This document shows positions 21,501-32,148 of a DNA stretch of 64,000 nucleotides, one piece after another. The DNA lies in NCBI GenBank assembly GCA_039090855.1, contig CM077011.1, positions 135,162,749 to 135,226,748 on the forward strand, read 5' to 3'. Each line of letters begins with the position of its first letter. Position 1 is the stretch's first letter. The position numbers were made by a program, and so were the translations under genes. The stretch comes from Macrothele yani (Eukaryota > Arthropoda > Arachnida > Araneae > Macrothelidae). The notes beneath the pieces are model-generated. The model did no database searches, was not told the origin of the DNA, and worked only from the letters and a program-made list of their open reading frames with translations.

Positions 21501-22780
21501 CTCTAGCCCAAATCTCCTAGCTTCCTATTTCTAAGGGTTGTTTAAGACCTGGGGTCAGACACTCCCTTCCTAAAATCCTCTACATATGATCTGATCTTTC
21601 CATTTCCTTTGTTGTATGAGCGTGAGAAGCCCTTATCTTGGTCACCCGAGTCCGGAAGTATTTTTTCTCAGTGGCGCCATGAGACGCTTTCTGTAAAGGC
21701 CATCTACAATGGTATGACAATAGGAAGCCATTAGCAATCTTCGGTTTTCTATTTCGTAGCCGCATCTGGCATTGTCAGATGCAATTAGCGCTTTTGCCTT
21801 CTTCATTTCAAAATAACCGACAGGAAGGCGGGATTCTTTTTAATTTCAACTTTGAAGCGTTGTGAAGCCCAGGCCAGAACTCCCAAGTGTTTTCAGTGGA
21901 GAAAAGGTTAGAGGAGGTCACTTCCTGACAGAGAGGGTAGCGGGCAGTCAACGCGAAGTGTTCGGAGTAACCGGTCAGGGGAGAACCGGGGGCCCATCGT
22001 TTTCGGGCACGACGCTCTTAGGCTAGCCGGGAGAAAAGTTTAATCCCGTTAAGGTAGAGAGAGACGGGAAAGTATTGGAAAGCAGATGTTATAGCCGATA
22101 GAATTATTTCGTTTGGGGAAAAAGATAGGAAGTTAAATTAAAGCCTACTGACTTAAATCCTCGAAATCGAAGAGAGAAATAGTTTAAAAAGGCACTGAAG
22201 CATTCCATGAATATTTAAGTGTCCTACTTATTACCTATTATCATCATCAATTAAGTAGAACTGTGATCATTATTTTATAACGTTTACCAACTAAATTAGT
22301 TAACACTAGCCTCAAGTGCACGCTAAGTGTATACTTGCAGTCCGGATGCTGTCTCACATTTACCATTCCGAATATTTCAAAAAGCAAAACAAAGAAATAC
22401 ATTAAATTTTACTTGATATGTCAAACAGAAAGCAATAAGAAATAGATGTTTAAAAACATAATTTTCATGATTTTCAATTGAGAGTTTTTTAGCCCAAATC
22501 GCGTAAAAGTATCGGTAAAACTTTAGTTTGGAGGCCTACATAGCACACAAAATGAGAAGCTTTCTTGCCATTGCTTCGATGAAAAGTATGATCCTAGGGT
22601 AGAAAAGTTTGTGATGTCCGATGCAATTCATATCTCGGTAACTCCTCCCCGTTCTTGTGTAGGAAATTTGTGATTAGCATCGGACATAACAAGGCCTGTA
22701 ATTTAAATTGGACATTGTTCTACGCTCTTCTCCTGAAGTTTAGCCAAAAAAGCTCACATATGCGTAAGTGTATAAATAAA
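21501..22780. other. Unassigned stretch
   Basis: No gene or known repeat recognised between the SINE and the Tc1-type inverted end. Confidence 0.5.
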
Positions 22781-22949
22781 CGATATACACTGGCGTGCAA
22801 AAATTAAGGACGAGACTGTTTTCGAATGTAACGCCGTGCAGAAGTGCTCCACATCGACTCAAATCATACCATAAGATCCCCAAGATGTAAGAATATAGGA
22901 CAAGTGAGCAAAACCGTCCAAACAAGGAATCCGAAGGATACAAAGGCAC

Positions 22950-22955
22950 TTTATT
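22950..22955 (-). promoter_or_regulatory. Candidate polyadenylation signal for the polymerase gene
   Basis: AATAAA on the minus strand, about 80 bases after the polymerase stop codon, suitably placed for a short 3' untranslated region. Confidence 0.5.
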
Positions 22956-23034
22956 GAAAAGGTAGCTTCAAGCACAACTGGACAGAAAACAGAAACGTCC
23001 ATGTGACAGGCGGCTGCCAAGAAAAATCCAGTCT

Positions 23035-26000
23035 TTAGTATGGGATATGGTCATCCCTGACTGCGTTGCAGGATTTACAACGTCTGTCCATGTTGAGGAC
23101 GAGGTTTTCAAGAAGCTGTTCTTTTGAGAACAGCTCAGTAACATTATTTAAAATGTAGCGTTTGTCATCGAATGATGATAAAGCTAATTTTTTACATTGT
23201 AGAGTTTTCAGTTGATGTTTCTTGCTCTCAATCCTTGAATATGCTACATGAGTGACAATGCTGTCGAATAAGCGGCTTTTATAATGGTAATGTTTCAGAT
23301 TATGTCGCACAGTTGCTTTTGGTATTCCTTTCTTCCTTTCGCAGTTGTTTTCGCACTACAAGATGTCAACACACTATAGATTTTGCTTCTCAAACCTACA
23401 AATTCTAGAACAGGGCTTCCACATAGTTCATCCTTCATTTTCCCTAAAACTTTTTTATTTTCAAGAGAAAATAGTGGATGATCGATGGGATACTCAGAAG
23501 TGTCGTAAAGATGCTTATCCTCTGCCATATCAGCATAGATGTCTATAGTTTTCACTTCATAGCACAGAGAATCTGTGTCAGTAAACAATAATTTTACATT
23601 TCGTCCATACTTGGGCAGTATATGTAGGTAGTGGAATTTGTACATGAGTAGTTTGCTAATATCCAGAAGGGCAAACCCTACATAAATTGGACGATTTAGT
23701 ATAATTTTCGTCTTTTTCCTCTCAATGCTTGCCAGATTGTGATTAAAAAGTTCAAATGCGTGAAAAGCTGGAGATGCAACTAATTTTCTTTTTCTCTTCT
23801 CACAATTAGTCAATTCAATTCTTCTTCTGTTTCTGAGATTTTCCATAGTTTTACCATACACGGCATTGTTCATTAATTTGAAAAAGTTTTTCGAAAAATT
23901 ATTGCTTGCCTGTTTTCTTTGTTCTGTGTTGAAGTTTATGTATGTTTCTAACCACTTGCTTTGTTTGAACTGAAGTATTTTATGAATTTTTTTAAGTTTC
24001 ATTCCCAGGGACAAATATAATTTTAGATTTCTGTAATGTACTATATAATTTGTTTTGTTGAACAGGTTTGGAACAAGTTTTTCAACACCTTTTGTAGATA
24101 ATTTTAGATTATGTTTATTTTGGATTCTTTTGCAATATGGTGAAAGCATATCAGTGGTTATATTAATTTTCTCTGGTGCAAGTGGATAATCACTATGTAT
24201 GTCATGTAGTTCTTCAGGGTACTCTTAATCAACTTCAAGAATATATCCAGTTTCTGAATCATCAGGTATCGTCATGACATCAAAGTCATTGATATTCGTC
24301 TTCCACAAAAATTCTCTCTCGGACAAATTGCTTTCACACATTGAATTCCCATATAAATTATTCATGCCTAAGTAAATAATATGTTTAAGAGGTGTATTAG
24401 GATTGAAATCATCAAGGTATTGATGGTTTGATTTGCTATAGCGGTTGCAAATTACAGATATGCCCCCTCTTATCCCCTTTTCTACAAATAGGCACATATT
24501 TACATCAGTAAGAAGTTCTAGTTCAACCCGCGTCATCTTTAAACAAGCTTGCCATGCTAATGAGGGGGATGTATACATATGACAAGGATCCAATCCATAA
24601 TGCTCCTGACAAAGTTTCCGGAAATTTTGAAACACGTCTGCTAGTAATAGCCCATCGCTTTTGACATACAGGTCATGATACCCTCCCAATGTTTTCACGT
24701 TGAAAGTATTCCAGACTTTTTGTGCATAGTCATATTGTTGTTGAGTTAAATTTTCATTTGTTATAGTGCTGAAAAATGCTTCTATTGGGGGCAGTTGTGT
24801 TTCTTCAAATTTTTTGTGACAATCCATATACTCATATGGATATACTCCTTTCTTTAATAATAATGAAGCATGTTCTTCGTTGACATGTTCCTTTAAAATG
24901 TTGAACTGATCTTCACACAAATTCAGTACGAGCTTTTCCAACGACTCAGGCATAAATTGTAAGGAGTCAATGAAGTGTAAGTTCCCCAGCATGAAAGAAA
25001 TATATTTCTCGCTATTAATAGGAATTACATTAATTCTTTTATGTTTTATTTTACCGATACCCTGCATGATGAGATGACCATCATATCCTTTAAGGTTATG
25101 TAATATGACAGGAATTTTCCTACTGAACTTATATTTCAGATTACATGCAGCGTGACAAGCACCGCGAAATTTTGTTGTTAAATGATCATGATCTCTCACA
25201 CGGTCAGTTTTCAACAATCCTTGACAAATGTGACACTGAGTGGCAAGATGAAACTGTGCTTCTTCTTCGGAGGGTGATGACCATTGGTTTGTTTACCTTT
25301 TTGAGATCATTAATGAATTGTTCTTCCTTCAATAAGCATTGGAGGAACCTATCCACAGCGTTTTCACCGTGATAAACAGTAGGCGGTTTAACACTTCGAC
25401 CTTGTGGTCCGACGATAACGTAACAAAAACCACATGGTTCATGAATTGTGGTAGGAGTAGAGGATGATGATGCTTGCTCTGGGTCAGTATCACAACTCGC
25501 AACTCTCACCAATAATGACTCAAAATCTGCATACACAACATATGGAATAGGAAGTTGAAAGTCGTATCGCTCAAATTTAAGCCATTTGTCACATTCCTCA
25601 GGGAGTTCAACTCTCTGTGCGTCATGCAATTTGACAGTACACTATGTGTTCTTGCAGCAGATTATCCTTTGAAAACCTATGTAAACACCTATCACAGTAA
25701 AATATTGCTTCTTTATGTCTGGTCAACGTGCTAAGCAATCTACTCATATTTTTGATTAAAGTGTAGTGCTGTCTTTCACCATTTGTAATAAGAAGTAGAT
25801 TTGCATGTCTTTCACATTTGTGGATTGATATATATAACGGAAAAACTTCTTCATATCCGAAGACATTTACTGAAATATTATTTTTTTCTTCAAACCTACT
25901 TATTTGTGTGATTGGTGCAGGAAAGGTGATGCCCTCCAAATTCAGTTCATTTTGAAATTGTGTATAATGGGAAACGCGATGTGGATTGTGTTCTACATTA

Positions 26001-27139
26001 TGAATATGTGCAAGAACGCTCCACAAGAAACACTTTTGGTCGTTATTTTGAATATTAATAATTGCTTCTTTCCTAGCAAGTTTAGGAGGTAATGGAAAAT
26101 ATGAAGATGCAGCTAATGGTTCAAATCGTCCAATTTTAAGTTCTAGGTTCAATATTTTGTCGAGCACCCATCCACTCCCCATAGATTCGAATTCTTCACT
26201 ACATGTTTTTATTTTTTCAAATGCGGAAGTCAAATTTTCCGATGTGGTATCTAAAGTGAGTTCCACCATGCATCTACTACGGAAATACATAGAATATTCA
26301 GTTTCTTCCTCATCTCCCCTCACGCGTGAGTATTGTACCTTTAGTACTACATACCACTTTATTGATCTTTGTAAAGAAATTTGGTTACGTAAGGTGGTGA
26401 GAACATTAGTTTCTATGTTGTTAAGAAATGATAGTAAATCTCCTTCTACTTCGGGTGTTGGATGGAATAGTTGCTCATGCAAAACTTGTATTTCGCAGGG
26501 TTGACGTACTTTCCTACTTCTTTTCGGTGGTGGAGAATCCGTACGTTGATTGTTTTTTTTGTTTTGGACATTTACACGAGAAGGTCCTGCTTTTGGCGAC
26601 AAATGTGGTGAACGAGCATTTGTCGCAAGATGGAGTTTACGTATATGACCCAGTAGGTGCAATTTTTGTCGGAAAGTTTTTCTGCATGTTTCACATTGAT
26701 AGGGTTTCTCTCCAGTATGAATTAACATGTGCCGGTTTAAGTTAAACTTTTTTGAAAATGTTTTTTCACATTCTCTACATGTTAGGCTAGGATTTGATAT
26801 TCGTTGTTGGGGGACTGTACTGATGATAGATGCATCCGGAACGAACTCATCGGAAAGATCTTGGGAACTGGGGAATTGCCCAAAATGGTCCACAAATTCT
26901 AAATTTCCGATCAAAATAGGATCCTTTTCCCATTGGGAATCAAATATCTGTGAAAGAAAAAAATGTAAAATAGTTTGTAGCTCAAGTCGCTTTTAAAGTT
27001 GAATTTATTTGCAAATATCAGCGTCTCCGAACTTATACATTACAAGATTTGTTAATTTATCACGGGGAAAGGCCCTACTCATTAAAAAAATAAGCAAATT
27101 ACTTACTTTTTCATTGTCGTTTACATCATCAGTATCCAT
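23035..27139 (-). pseudogene. Protein-primed-type family B DNA polymerase with N-terminal C2H2 zinc fingers, spliced, broken (copy B)
   Basis: The replicative polymerase of adintovirus/Maverick elements. A short first exon (27139-27107, 11 codons) joins across an intron to the main exon from 26947. In order: two C2H2 fingers (about 26620-26790), exonuclease motifs I (VVYADFE), II (LHNLKGYDG) and III (SDGLLLADVF), polymerase motif B (LMNNAVYGKTMEN) and motif C (FTDTDS). Motif A reads YLGMNNLYG, with Gly where Asp is normally found. The frame is broken near 25620, 25290 and 23345, and by a stop at 24225. It is a pseudogene in this assembly. Confidence 0.9.
26948..27106 (-). other. 159-bp spliceosomal intron near the start of the polymerase gene
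   Basis: The donor is GTAAGT directly after the AAA codon at 27107. The acceptor is a pyrimidine-rich TTTCTTTCACAG ending at 26948. Splicing at these sites is in phase 0 and links an ATG exon to the open frame of the zinc-finger region. Without it the main frame lacks an obvious ATG. Confidence 0.75.
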
Positions 27140-28250
27140 TTTACATTCCTGAAAGCATAGATTCTTCCTTTAAATGAAGTGAATGTGATCTAAATCCCAT
27201 ACGAATAACATGAAAGTTTAAAGGAAAATGCTTCTTCAACAGACGCCACACCATTTTTCTCTCAAATTTAAGGAAATGCCTTAGTTTCCGGTCCCTCCTT
27301 ATCTATGCAAACACAGCGTATCAAGGTTCAAGATTGCCCTTGGAATGCTCACGCCTTTCAGTCTTAAGTTTAAAAGCAATATCTTGTTCAACAGACCCAC
27401 CAACGTTATCTAAGTAAACAAACGCACAATATCTGTGATTTTCACTGAAGTGGTCAGTTGGTAATAGTATGCGAATATTTTGATCTTAAGTTTAAAGAAA
27501 TGCATTAGTTCCCCTACCTCCCCCTTATCTAAGGTCGGGGTTGTAGCGATCTGATATCATTCACATGTACGTATTTCATTCTTAAGTTTAAAAGCAGCGC
27601 ATTGTTCAACAGAGACTGCAACGTTATCTACGCAAATACACCTTATCAGAGATTTTCACTGATCTAGTCAGTGGGTGATAAGTATTTCGGTCTTAAGTTT
27701 AAGGAATTGTAATGATTCCCCTGCCTTTCCATTTATCTATACAAACACATCATATCATGGTTGTTTGAAAGGTCACCTCTCAACGAGATGTGTGTATTAA
27801 GATAAAGGAAATGCTTTGTTAAAGAGCTACTACAATCTTATTTGTGTAAATATTTTATAATAAGTGGCAACGCTCCAACTATCATTTCCTGTGTATGCTC
27901 GACATGAGATAAAAGGGAATGTATTTGTAGAAGTGTTGCTTTTCCGTACCATGAGGAGGAGGGGGTTTGGGGGGGGGGGATTATTGCGTACTATTAGACC
28001 AATGAGATGGCGTTATTCTCTCCCACAAAGAGATTTTTCCAGCCCCTCTTTCTGCATCTAATCTTAAGAAACGAAATAAAGCGTTGCTTTGAACGTACGG
28101 AAGCATTCAGTTCTAAGTTTTCCGAGGATTTTGACATCATTTCTCACAACAGCTTAGACTGAGATTTCTTCGAATATAGCAACATTTAGTTAAAGTTTGT
28201 TGAGGCTATTATTAAATTTCTTTGCTCCTTAGAATTGCTATCAGGTCATC
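27140..28250. promoter_or_regulatory. Divergent intergenic region with ~215-bp repeats
   Basis: It lies between the minus-strand polymerase and the plus-strand PC4-like gene, so it should contain both promoters. It holds two to three diverged units with a period of about 215 bp marked by TCTTAAGTTTAAA (near 27361, 27577 and 27697), GTTCAACAGA and AACGTTATCTA. Repeated AT-rich motifs between early genes could be an origin or enhancer; this is inference. Confidence 0.5.
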
Positions 28251-29261
28251 ATGAAGCGGTCCTGTGAAGCTACTCAGTATGGTAAAATGCAGTGCTGTGT
28301 TTCTACTCAAGCTGAATCAAGACTTTCGGATGTTTTTTCAAATGACGACGGAAGTGTATCATCGATCACCCGCGACACCTCAAATGTTAGTGTGGGATCA
28401 TCTAATCTTAGTACTGCTTTGTCTGAGGTGCAACCTTCTCATTCTGCAAGCACACCCAATGGATTCACTCTAGAGCAAATGCCGACAAATTACTTTCATT
28501 TAGGAGGAAACCGTTTCATAACTGTATCTGTGTTTTCTTCAGTAATAAAAATTCACCTTAGAGCATTCAAATGGATTGGGGTAGTGTTCCTCCCAACAAC
28601 ATGTGGAGTCACAATGTCGGCGAGCTGTTTTTTGAACTTAAGACGGTGTATTTTTCAGCTAGGTGAGCGAGGAAAGACACGCAGTATCGGAAGTGAAATT
28701 TTCATGTCAGTTTCCCGTGATGGTGAATTCTTTCGCTTTCAGAAGCAGTATTCTGATGCTAGAGGGAATTACAACTTAACACGTGGAGTAGCAATTAATA
28801 AGAAACAGTTTAAAAAACTCCAAAATATTTTAGATGACGTTTGGAGCGGTATTCGAGATTTGATGATTGGAACAGAATTCCAAGAAATTGTGCTTACCGA
28901 AACGCTGAGTGTACCATATACAACACTGGACGTCTGGGAACTTCGAACAGGATTAATTGACTCCTTAAAAACTTTAATTAGTAATGGTGTAATGAAGACC
29001 TTCAGATGTCCTGAATGTATTTCAGGAGAATTGAATTACGTGGCTCACAACCAAATGCAGCACACTTGCATGAGCACCGAGTGGGGCACTAAAGTTGTTA
29101 TATGTTTTGAAGATGCAGTAGCATCCCTCAACCGTAAAGATATTGCTAAAGCTTTTGTCGAAGCATGTGACAAAGCAAAAGTTACAAAAGAGTTCTTTTC
29201 AGGAATCAAAGGAAATGAACTATTAGCTGAAATACGAGAAATGATGGTTTCTATGACATAA
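28251..29261 (+). CDS. PC4-like single-stranded-DNA-binding protein, 336 codons (copy B)
   Basis: An uninterrupted frame starting at ATG 28251, on the opposite strand to the other copy B genes. Residues about 80-125 (HLGGNRFITVSVFSSVIKIH ... GVTMS) and 150-200 (EIFMSVSRDGEFFRFQKQY ... GVAINKKQFKKL) each resemble a PC4/Sub1 fold repeat: strands of a basic ssDNA-binding sheet followed by a helix. This would suit a replication or transcription cofactor of the virus. The N-terminal 70 residues are Ser-rich and probably disordered. A possible splice acceptor (CCTTAG) lies just upstream. The family assignment rests on pattern alone; moderately sure. Confidence 0.6.
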   Translation: MKRSCEATQYGKMQCCVSTQAESRLSDVFSNDDGSVSSITRDTSNVSVGSSNLSTALSEVQPSHSASTPNGFTLEQMPTNYFHLGGNRFITVSVFSSVIKIHLRAFKWIGVVFLPTTCGVTMSASCFLNLRRCIFQLGERGKTRSIGSEIFMSVSRDGEFFRFQKQYSDARGNYNLTRGVAINKKQFKKLQNILDDVWSGIRDLMIGTEFQEIVLTETLSVPYTTLDVWELRTGLIDSLKTLISNGVMKTFRCPECISGELNYVAHNQMQHTCMSTEWGTKVVICFEDAVASLNRKDIAKAFVEACDKAKVTKEFFSGIKGNELLAEIREMMVSMT

Positions 29262-29955
29262 ATTCTATATGTTTGCAGGCTTAAATATTAATTGAAGAAA
29301 GGAAGTCGAGGAGTAGGGCTATTTTGGCAAAACCTCGTAGAAAAAAACGCATCGGTACTCCTACCTCATGGGCGATGTGGAAACGGAGAAATAAAAAAAA
29401 AAGTCACCATACATAACATATTTCTCCCAAGAACATCATTCTCTTAAACATATATTACCAATTATTGTAACATACATATTCGATTCAGTGTGTAAAAATG
29501 CGTGTGGGATTTCACTTTTCTTTCCCTTGACACATATCCTTTGATAAAAACTAACACCTACACGAAAATTAACTTTCTCAAAACTAATTTTTCTAAAATG
29601 AAGTTGAAAGAACCATCCTTGAGAATAAAGAACTTCAAAACATACTATGTCACTTTCAAGTGCACCATTTTGCTCTTTTGAATTTCAGACATGTTTGAAA
29701 ATGCTCCTTTAAGTCATATGATTTCGCCATGTTATTCTACGCAATTTTCCATGTTTTTCAAATTCGTCTTTCCCAAAAGCATCCTGTAAGTAAAATGAAG
29801 TGGCATATTTTAAACCTGTGAGAAAATTAACTTTCCCAAACCGATTTTTCTAAAATCAAATTGTAAAAAAAGACACTCCTTGTCGATAATGAACTTTCAA
29901 GTGAAATATTTTTAATTCAAAGAAAAAAGACTTTATTTTCATTCCATCTAAATTT
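29262..29955. repeat. AT-rich gap with a diverged direct repeat
   Basis: Two related blocks (about 29555-29650 and 29815-29900) share GAAAATTAACTTTC, AACC/TGATTTTTCTAAAAT and CTCCTTG-type segments about 255 bp apart. No coding signal. It separates the convergent 3' ends of the PC4-like gene and the late module. Confidence 0.55.
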
Positions 29956-30613
29956 TTAATAGTGAATCCAACGAACAGAGTTGAGGTTTTTACACATTTT
30001 CTTAGTATTTGTCTTTTTTCTTTTAGGAGTTTCAACAGAATTTCCTTCTTGTACAGGGACTTTCAACATTTGTTTATTTTTAATGTACTTTGTGGGCAAA
30101 TTTATGTCCTTTAATGCTTTTACAAATTCAGGAGGTATTTGCAGCTTAGATCCCTTGCTTCGAAACATAGTCTATGAGGTCGTTAATATTCGTGTTTTTC
30201 ACAATGCGTCCTCGGACCTGAAGTTCTGCCTTTGGGCCCCATCCAATAATATCAGAGTTCGTTTTAAAGACGTCCAACACATTACTTGCATAGCGTTTCA
30301 AGTTAGTAGGAACAGATTGAACGATAAGATCTTCTACAACATTTTTCACTTTCTCGTCTTTAACATGCTCTTCTTTCTCTGATTCTGCTATTCTCGATTA
30401 TGTTTCATGAGATGTAACTGGAGGATTAAAATTGGATACATGAATACGTTTATTTAAGACTTGATTATGTAATCTCACTTTGACTTCGTCAGACTCTTTG
30501 CTTAGTAGAATTTTTTTCATTTCTTTGTCTAAGTCCGTTAACGTTTCATCGGTTGGCATATGTCGGGAAAACCGTTCTTCTGGAATTAGAACCATTTTCT
30601 TGGCAAATTCCAT
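29956..30613 (-). pseudogene. Conserved Maverick/adintovirus late protein of unknown function, broken (copy B)
   Basis: A start at 30613 opens with KKMVLIPEERFSRH, then a charged helical region. The frame is broken by a stop at about 30398 and a shift near 30150. Further on, segments FKTNSDIIGWGPKAEL and NTNINDLIDYV are followed by PPEFVKALKDINLPTKYI. This arrangement recurs in Maverick-type elements from animals, but I know no function. It overlaps the next gene's stop by a base, like other late genes here. The C-terminus is basic. Confidence 0.6.
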
Positions 30614-30936
30614 TATTTTGTAAGCAGAGTCGTTAACACACTGAGAGCAGCAGGAATCAACACACCTAAAAATCCCCCTTTTTGAACAGAGAGTTCCCGC
30701 TTTTTATACAGAGGCGTCTTTTTTCGAGAGACAGCACGCAAGGTGTGCTTATGTCGTTGCAATGAATGTTTCTGAGCGGGAGTAAGCGGAACATTTCCTT
30801 TTAACGTATTCATACAAATTTCGCATATAGCTTTAATTCCGTTTTTCCTACAATTTGAAAATAGGTCTTTTAATACTTTTTTTGGACAGTGTTGAAGCAT
30901 GCGTAAAAGTTGGATCTGTTGCTTAGACAACATCAT
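30613..30936 (-). CDS. Small basic virion protein with C-terminal hydrophobic tail, pX-like (copy B)
   Basis: An uninterrupted 107-codon frame. The N-terminal half is helical and has Cys residues (CRKNGIKAICEIC). A basic stretch RHKHTLRAVSRKK is followed by QKGGFLGVLIPAALSVLTTLL, a Gly-Gly then hydrophobic segment. This resembles adenovirus pX-like core or minor proteins reported from adintoviruses and Maverick elements. The GG could be a maturation cleavage site for the protease encoded nearby; inference. Intact reading frame. Confidence 0.6.
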   Translation of the reverse strand: MMLSKQQIQLLRMLQHCPKKVLKDLFSNCRKNGIKAICEICMNTLKGNVPLTPAQKHSLQRHKHTLRAVSRKKTPLYKKRELSVQKGGFLGVLIPAALSVLTTLLTK

Positions 30937-30961
30937 GATGAAAACTGAGACTTATTTATTT

Positions 30962-31600
30962 TCACCGAGGTTGATATACTACTTGAATGTCCCCCGGAAG
31001 TATCTGGGTGCGTAATCTTAATTCTTCCTTTGTCTCGGGGTTTAGATCAATCAATAAATAGCTGTAAGGGGATTTTGTGGCATCCATATAAACTTCTTGA
31101 AAAAATTTAAGTTTGCTAGGGTACAACTGCCTTCCTAAATGAATGATTTGATTCACATCTCTTCGTGATTTAAACAGAAACAAGTAATGAGCATTCAAGG
31201 AAATTTCTCGCATTTCTTTGCCTATGTGAAAAAAATTTTGAGTAATGAATATCACAGACACATTGAAATGGACTCCCTCTAGTGAACAAGTGAGTTAATT
31301 TTTTATCGCTTCCGCATTCTGTCATGAGATCGTCAATGACAAACAGTGTTCTTCCTTTCACATAGTCACGGAAATTAGAGGGGAGACCCTCCACAAATGT
31401 CACGTTTTCTATTTCATCATACAGTGCTTGGTGAACCCTGTAGAACCACACCACGTGTTCGGGAGGGGGGTTATGACTTCCCCCTGATGCTGAAGTAAGT
31501 GTTTTACAAACTGAGTCTTCCCACAGCCCGTAGGACCCGCTATCAGAGCTGTGAAAGGATGTTGTAGTCTGGACACTTGCATGTTGACAACTGAGGTCAT
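30962..31600 (-). pseudogene. A32/FtsK-HerA-type packaging ATPase, frameshifted (copy B)
   Basis: A DNA-packaging motor ATPase. The likely start is at 31600 (MTSVVN). Walker A is GPTGCGKTQF (about 31530), Walker B LFVIDDLM (about 31340), and the sensor-like VIFITQNFFH is at about 31240. The frame changes near 31470 and again near 31260, so three overlapping pieces are needed. The protease gene precedes it and the small virion protein follows. All motifs survive, so inactivation is recent or technical. Confidence 0.88.
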
Positions 31601-31662
31601 TAAAAAGGTACAAAACAATTTAAAGAAAAGAATCATAAAATTGAGTTTAATCAATTTTTATT

Positions 31663-32143
31663 TTAAATTCTAAATTTTGATACAATTCCAAATTTATTTC
31701 GAACAAAATGAAAGACACGCACATCGTTTGTTTTAGATTTCCATCGAAAATTTCTTACAATAGAGAACAAGCTTTTTCCGCGACATCTAGAATAAAGGAA
31801 GAAAATACAAAATTGCCCACATACGGCCGTAAACGAACTTTGAAGAAGCACATCATTAAAATTAACAGTGTTAAACTTGTAGACAAATCGTGTAATAGGT
31901 CCTTGAAAATATTCGGGAGAATGTCCGAAAGAATAAAAAAATTCGATTGTTTTTGGGTTTGCCATATACATACCCATCCAGTGTTTCCCAGGATTTCCAT
32001 GCCGATCCGTATTCACAACAAGGCATGCTATGCTGGGAACTTGACAATTCTCTTGGGAAGTCGGTCACAGGCAAACACTCCGAGGAAGGATCGTCGTGTC
32101 ACGTGATCTTGATTTAGGGACTTCGTAATTTGAACACTGTTCA
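31663..32143 (-). pseudogene. Adenain-like cysteine protease, frameshifted by a 5-bp duplication (copy B)
   Basis: A virion maturation protease starting at about 32143 (MNSVQ), just after the capsid stop at 32149. The His motif is GKHWMGMY and the Gln/Cys region is LQSSF and VCGQFC. Around 32027-32036 a tandem AGCAT duplication, absent from copy A, shifts the frame after KRIVKFPA. The later part, including the T run where copy A is broken, is in frame here. The two copies therefore died by different lesions. Confidence 0.87.
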
Positions 32144-32148
32144 TTTCT

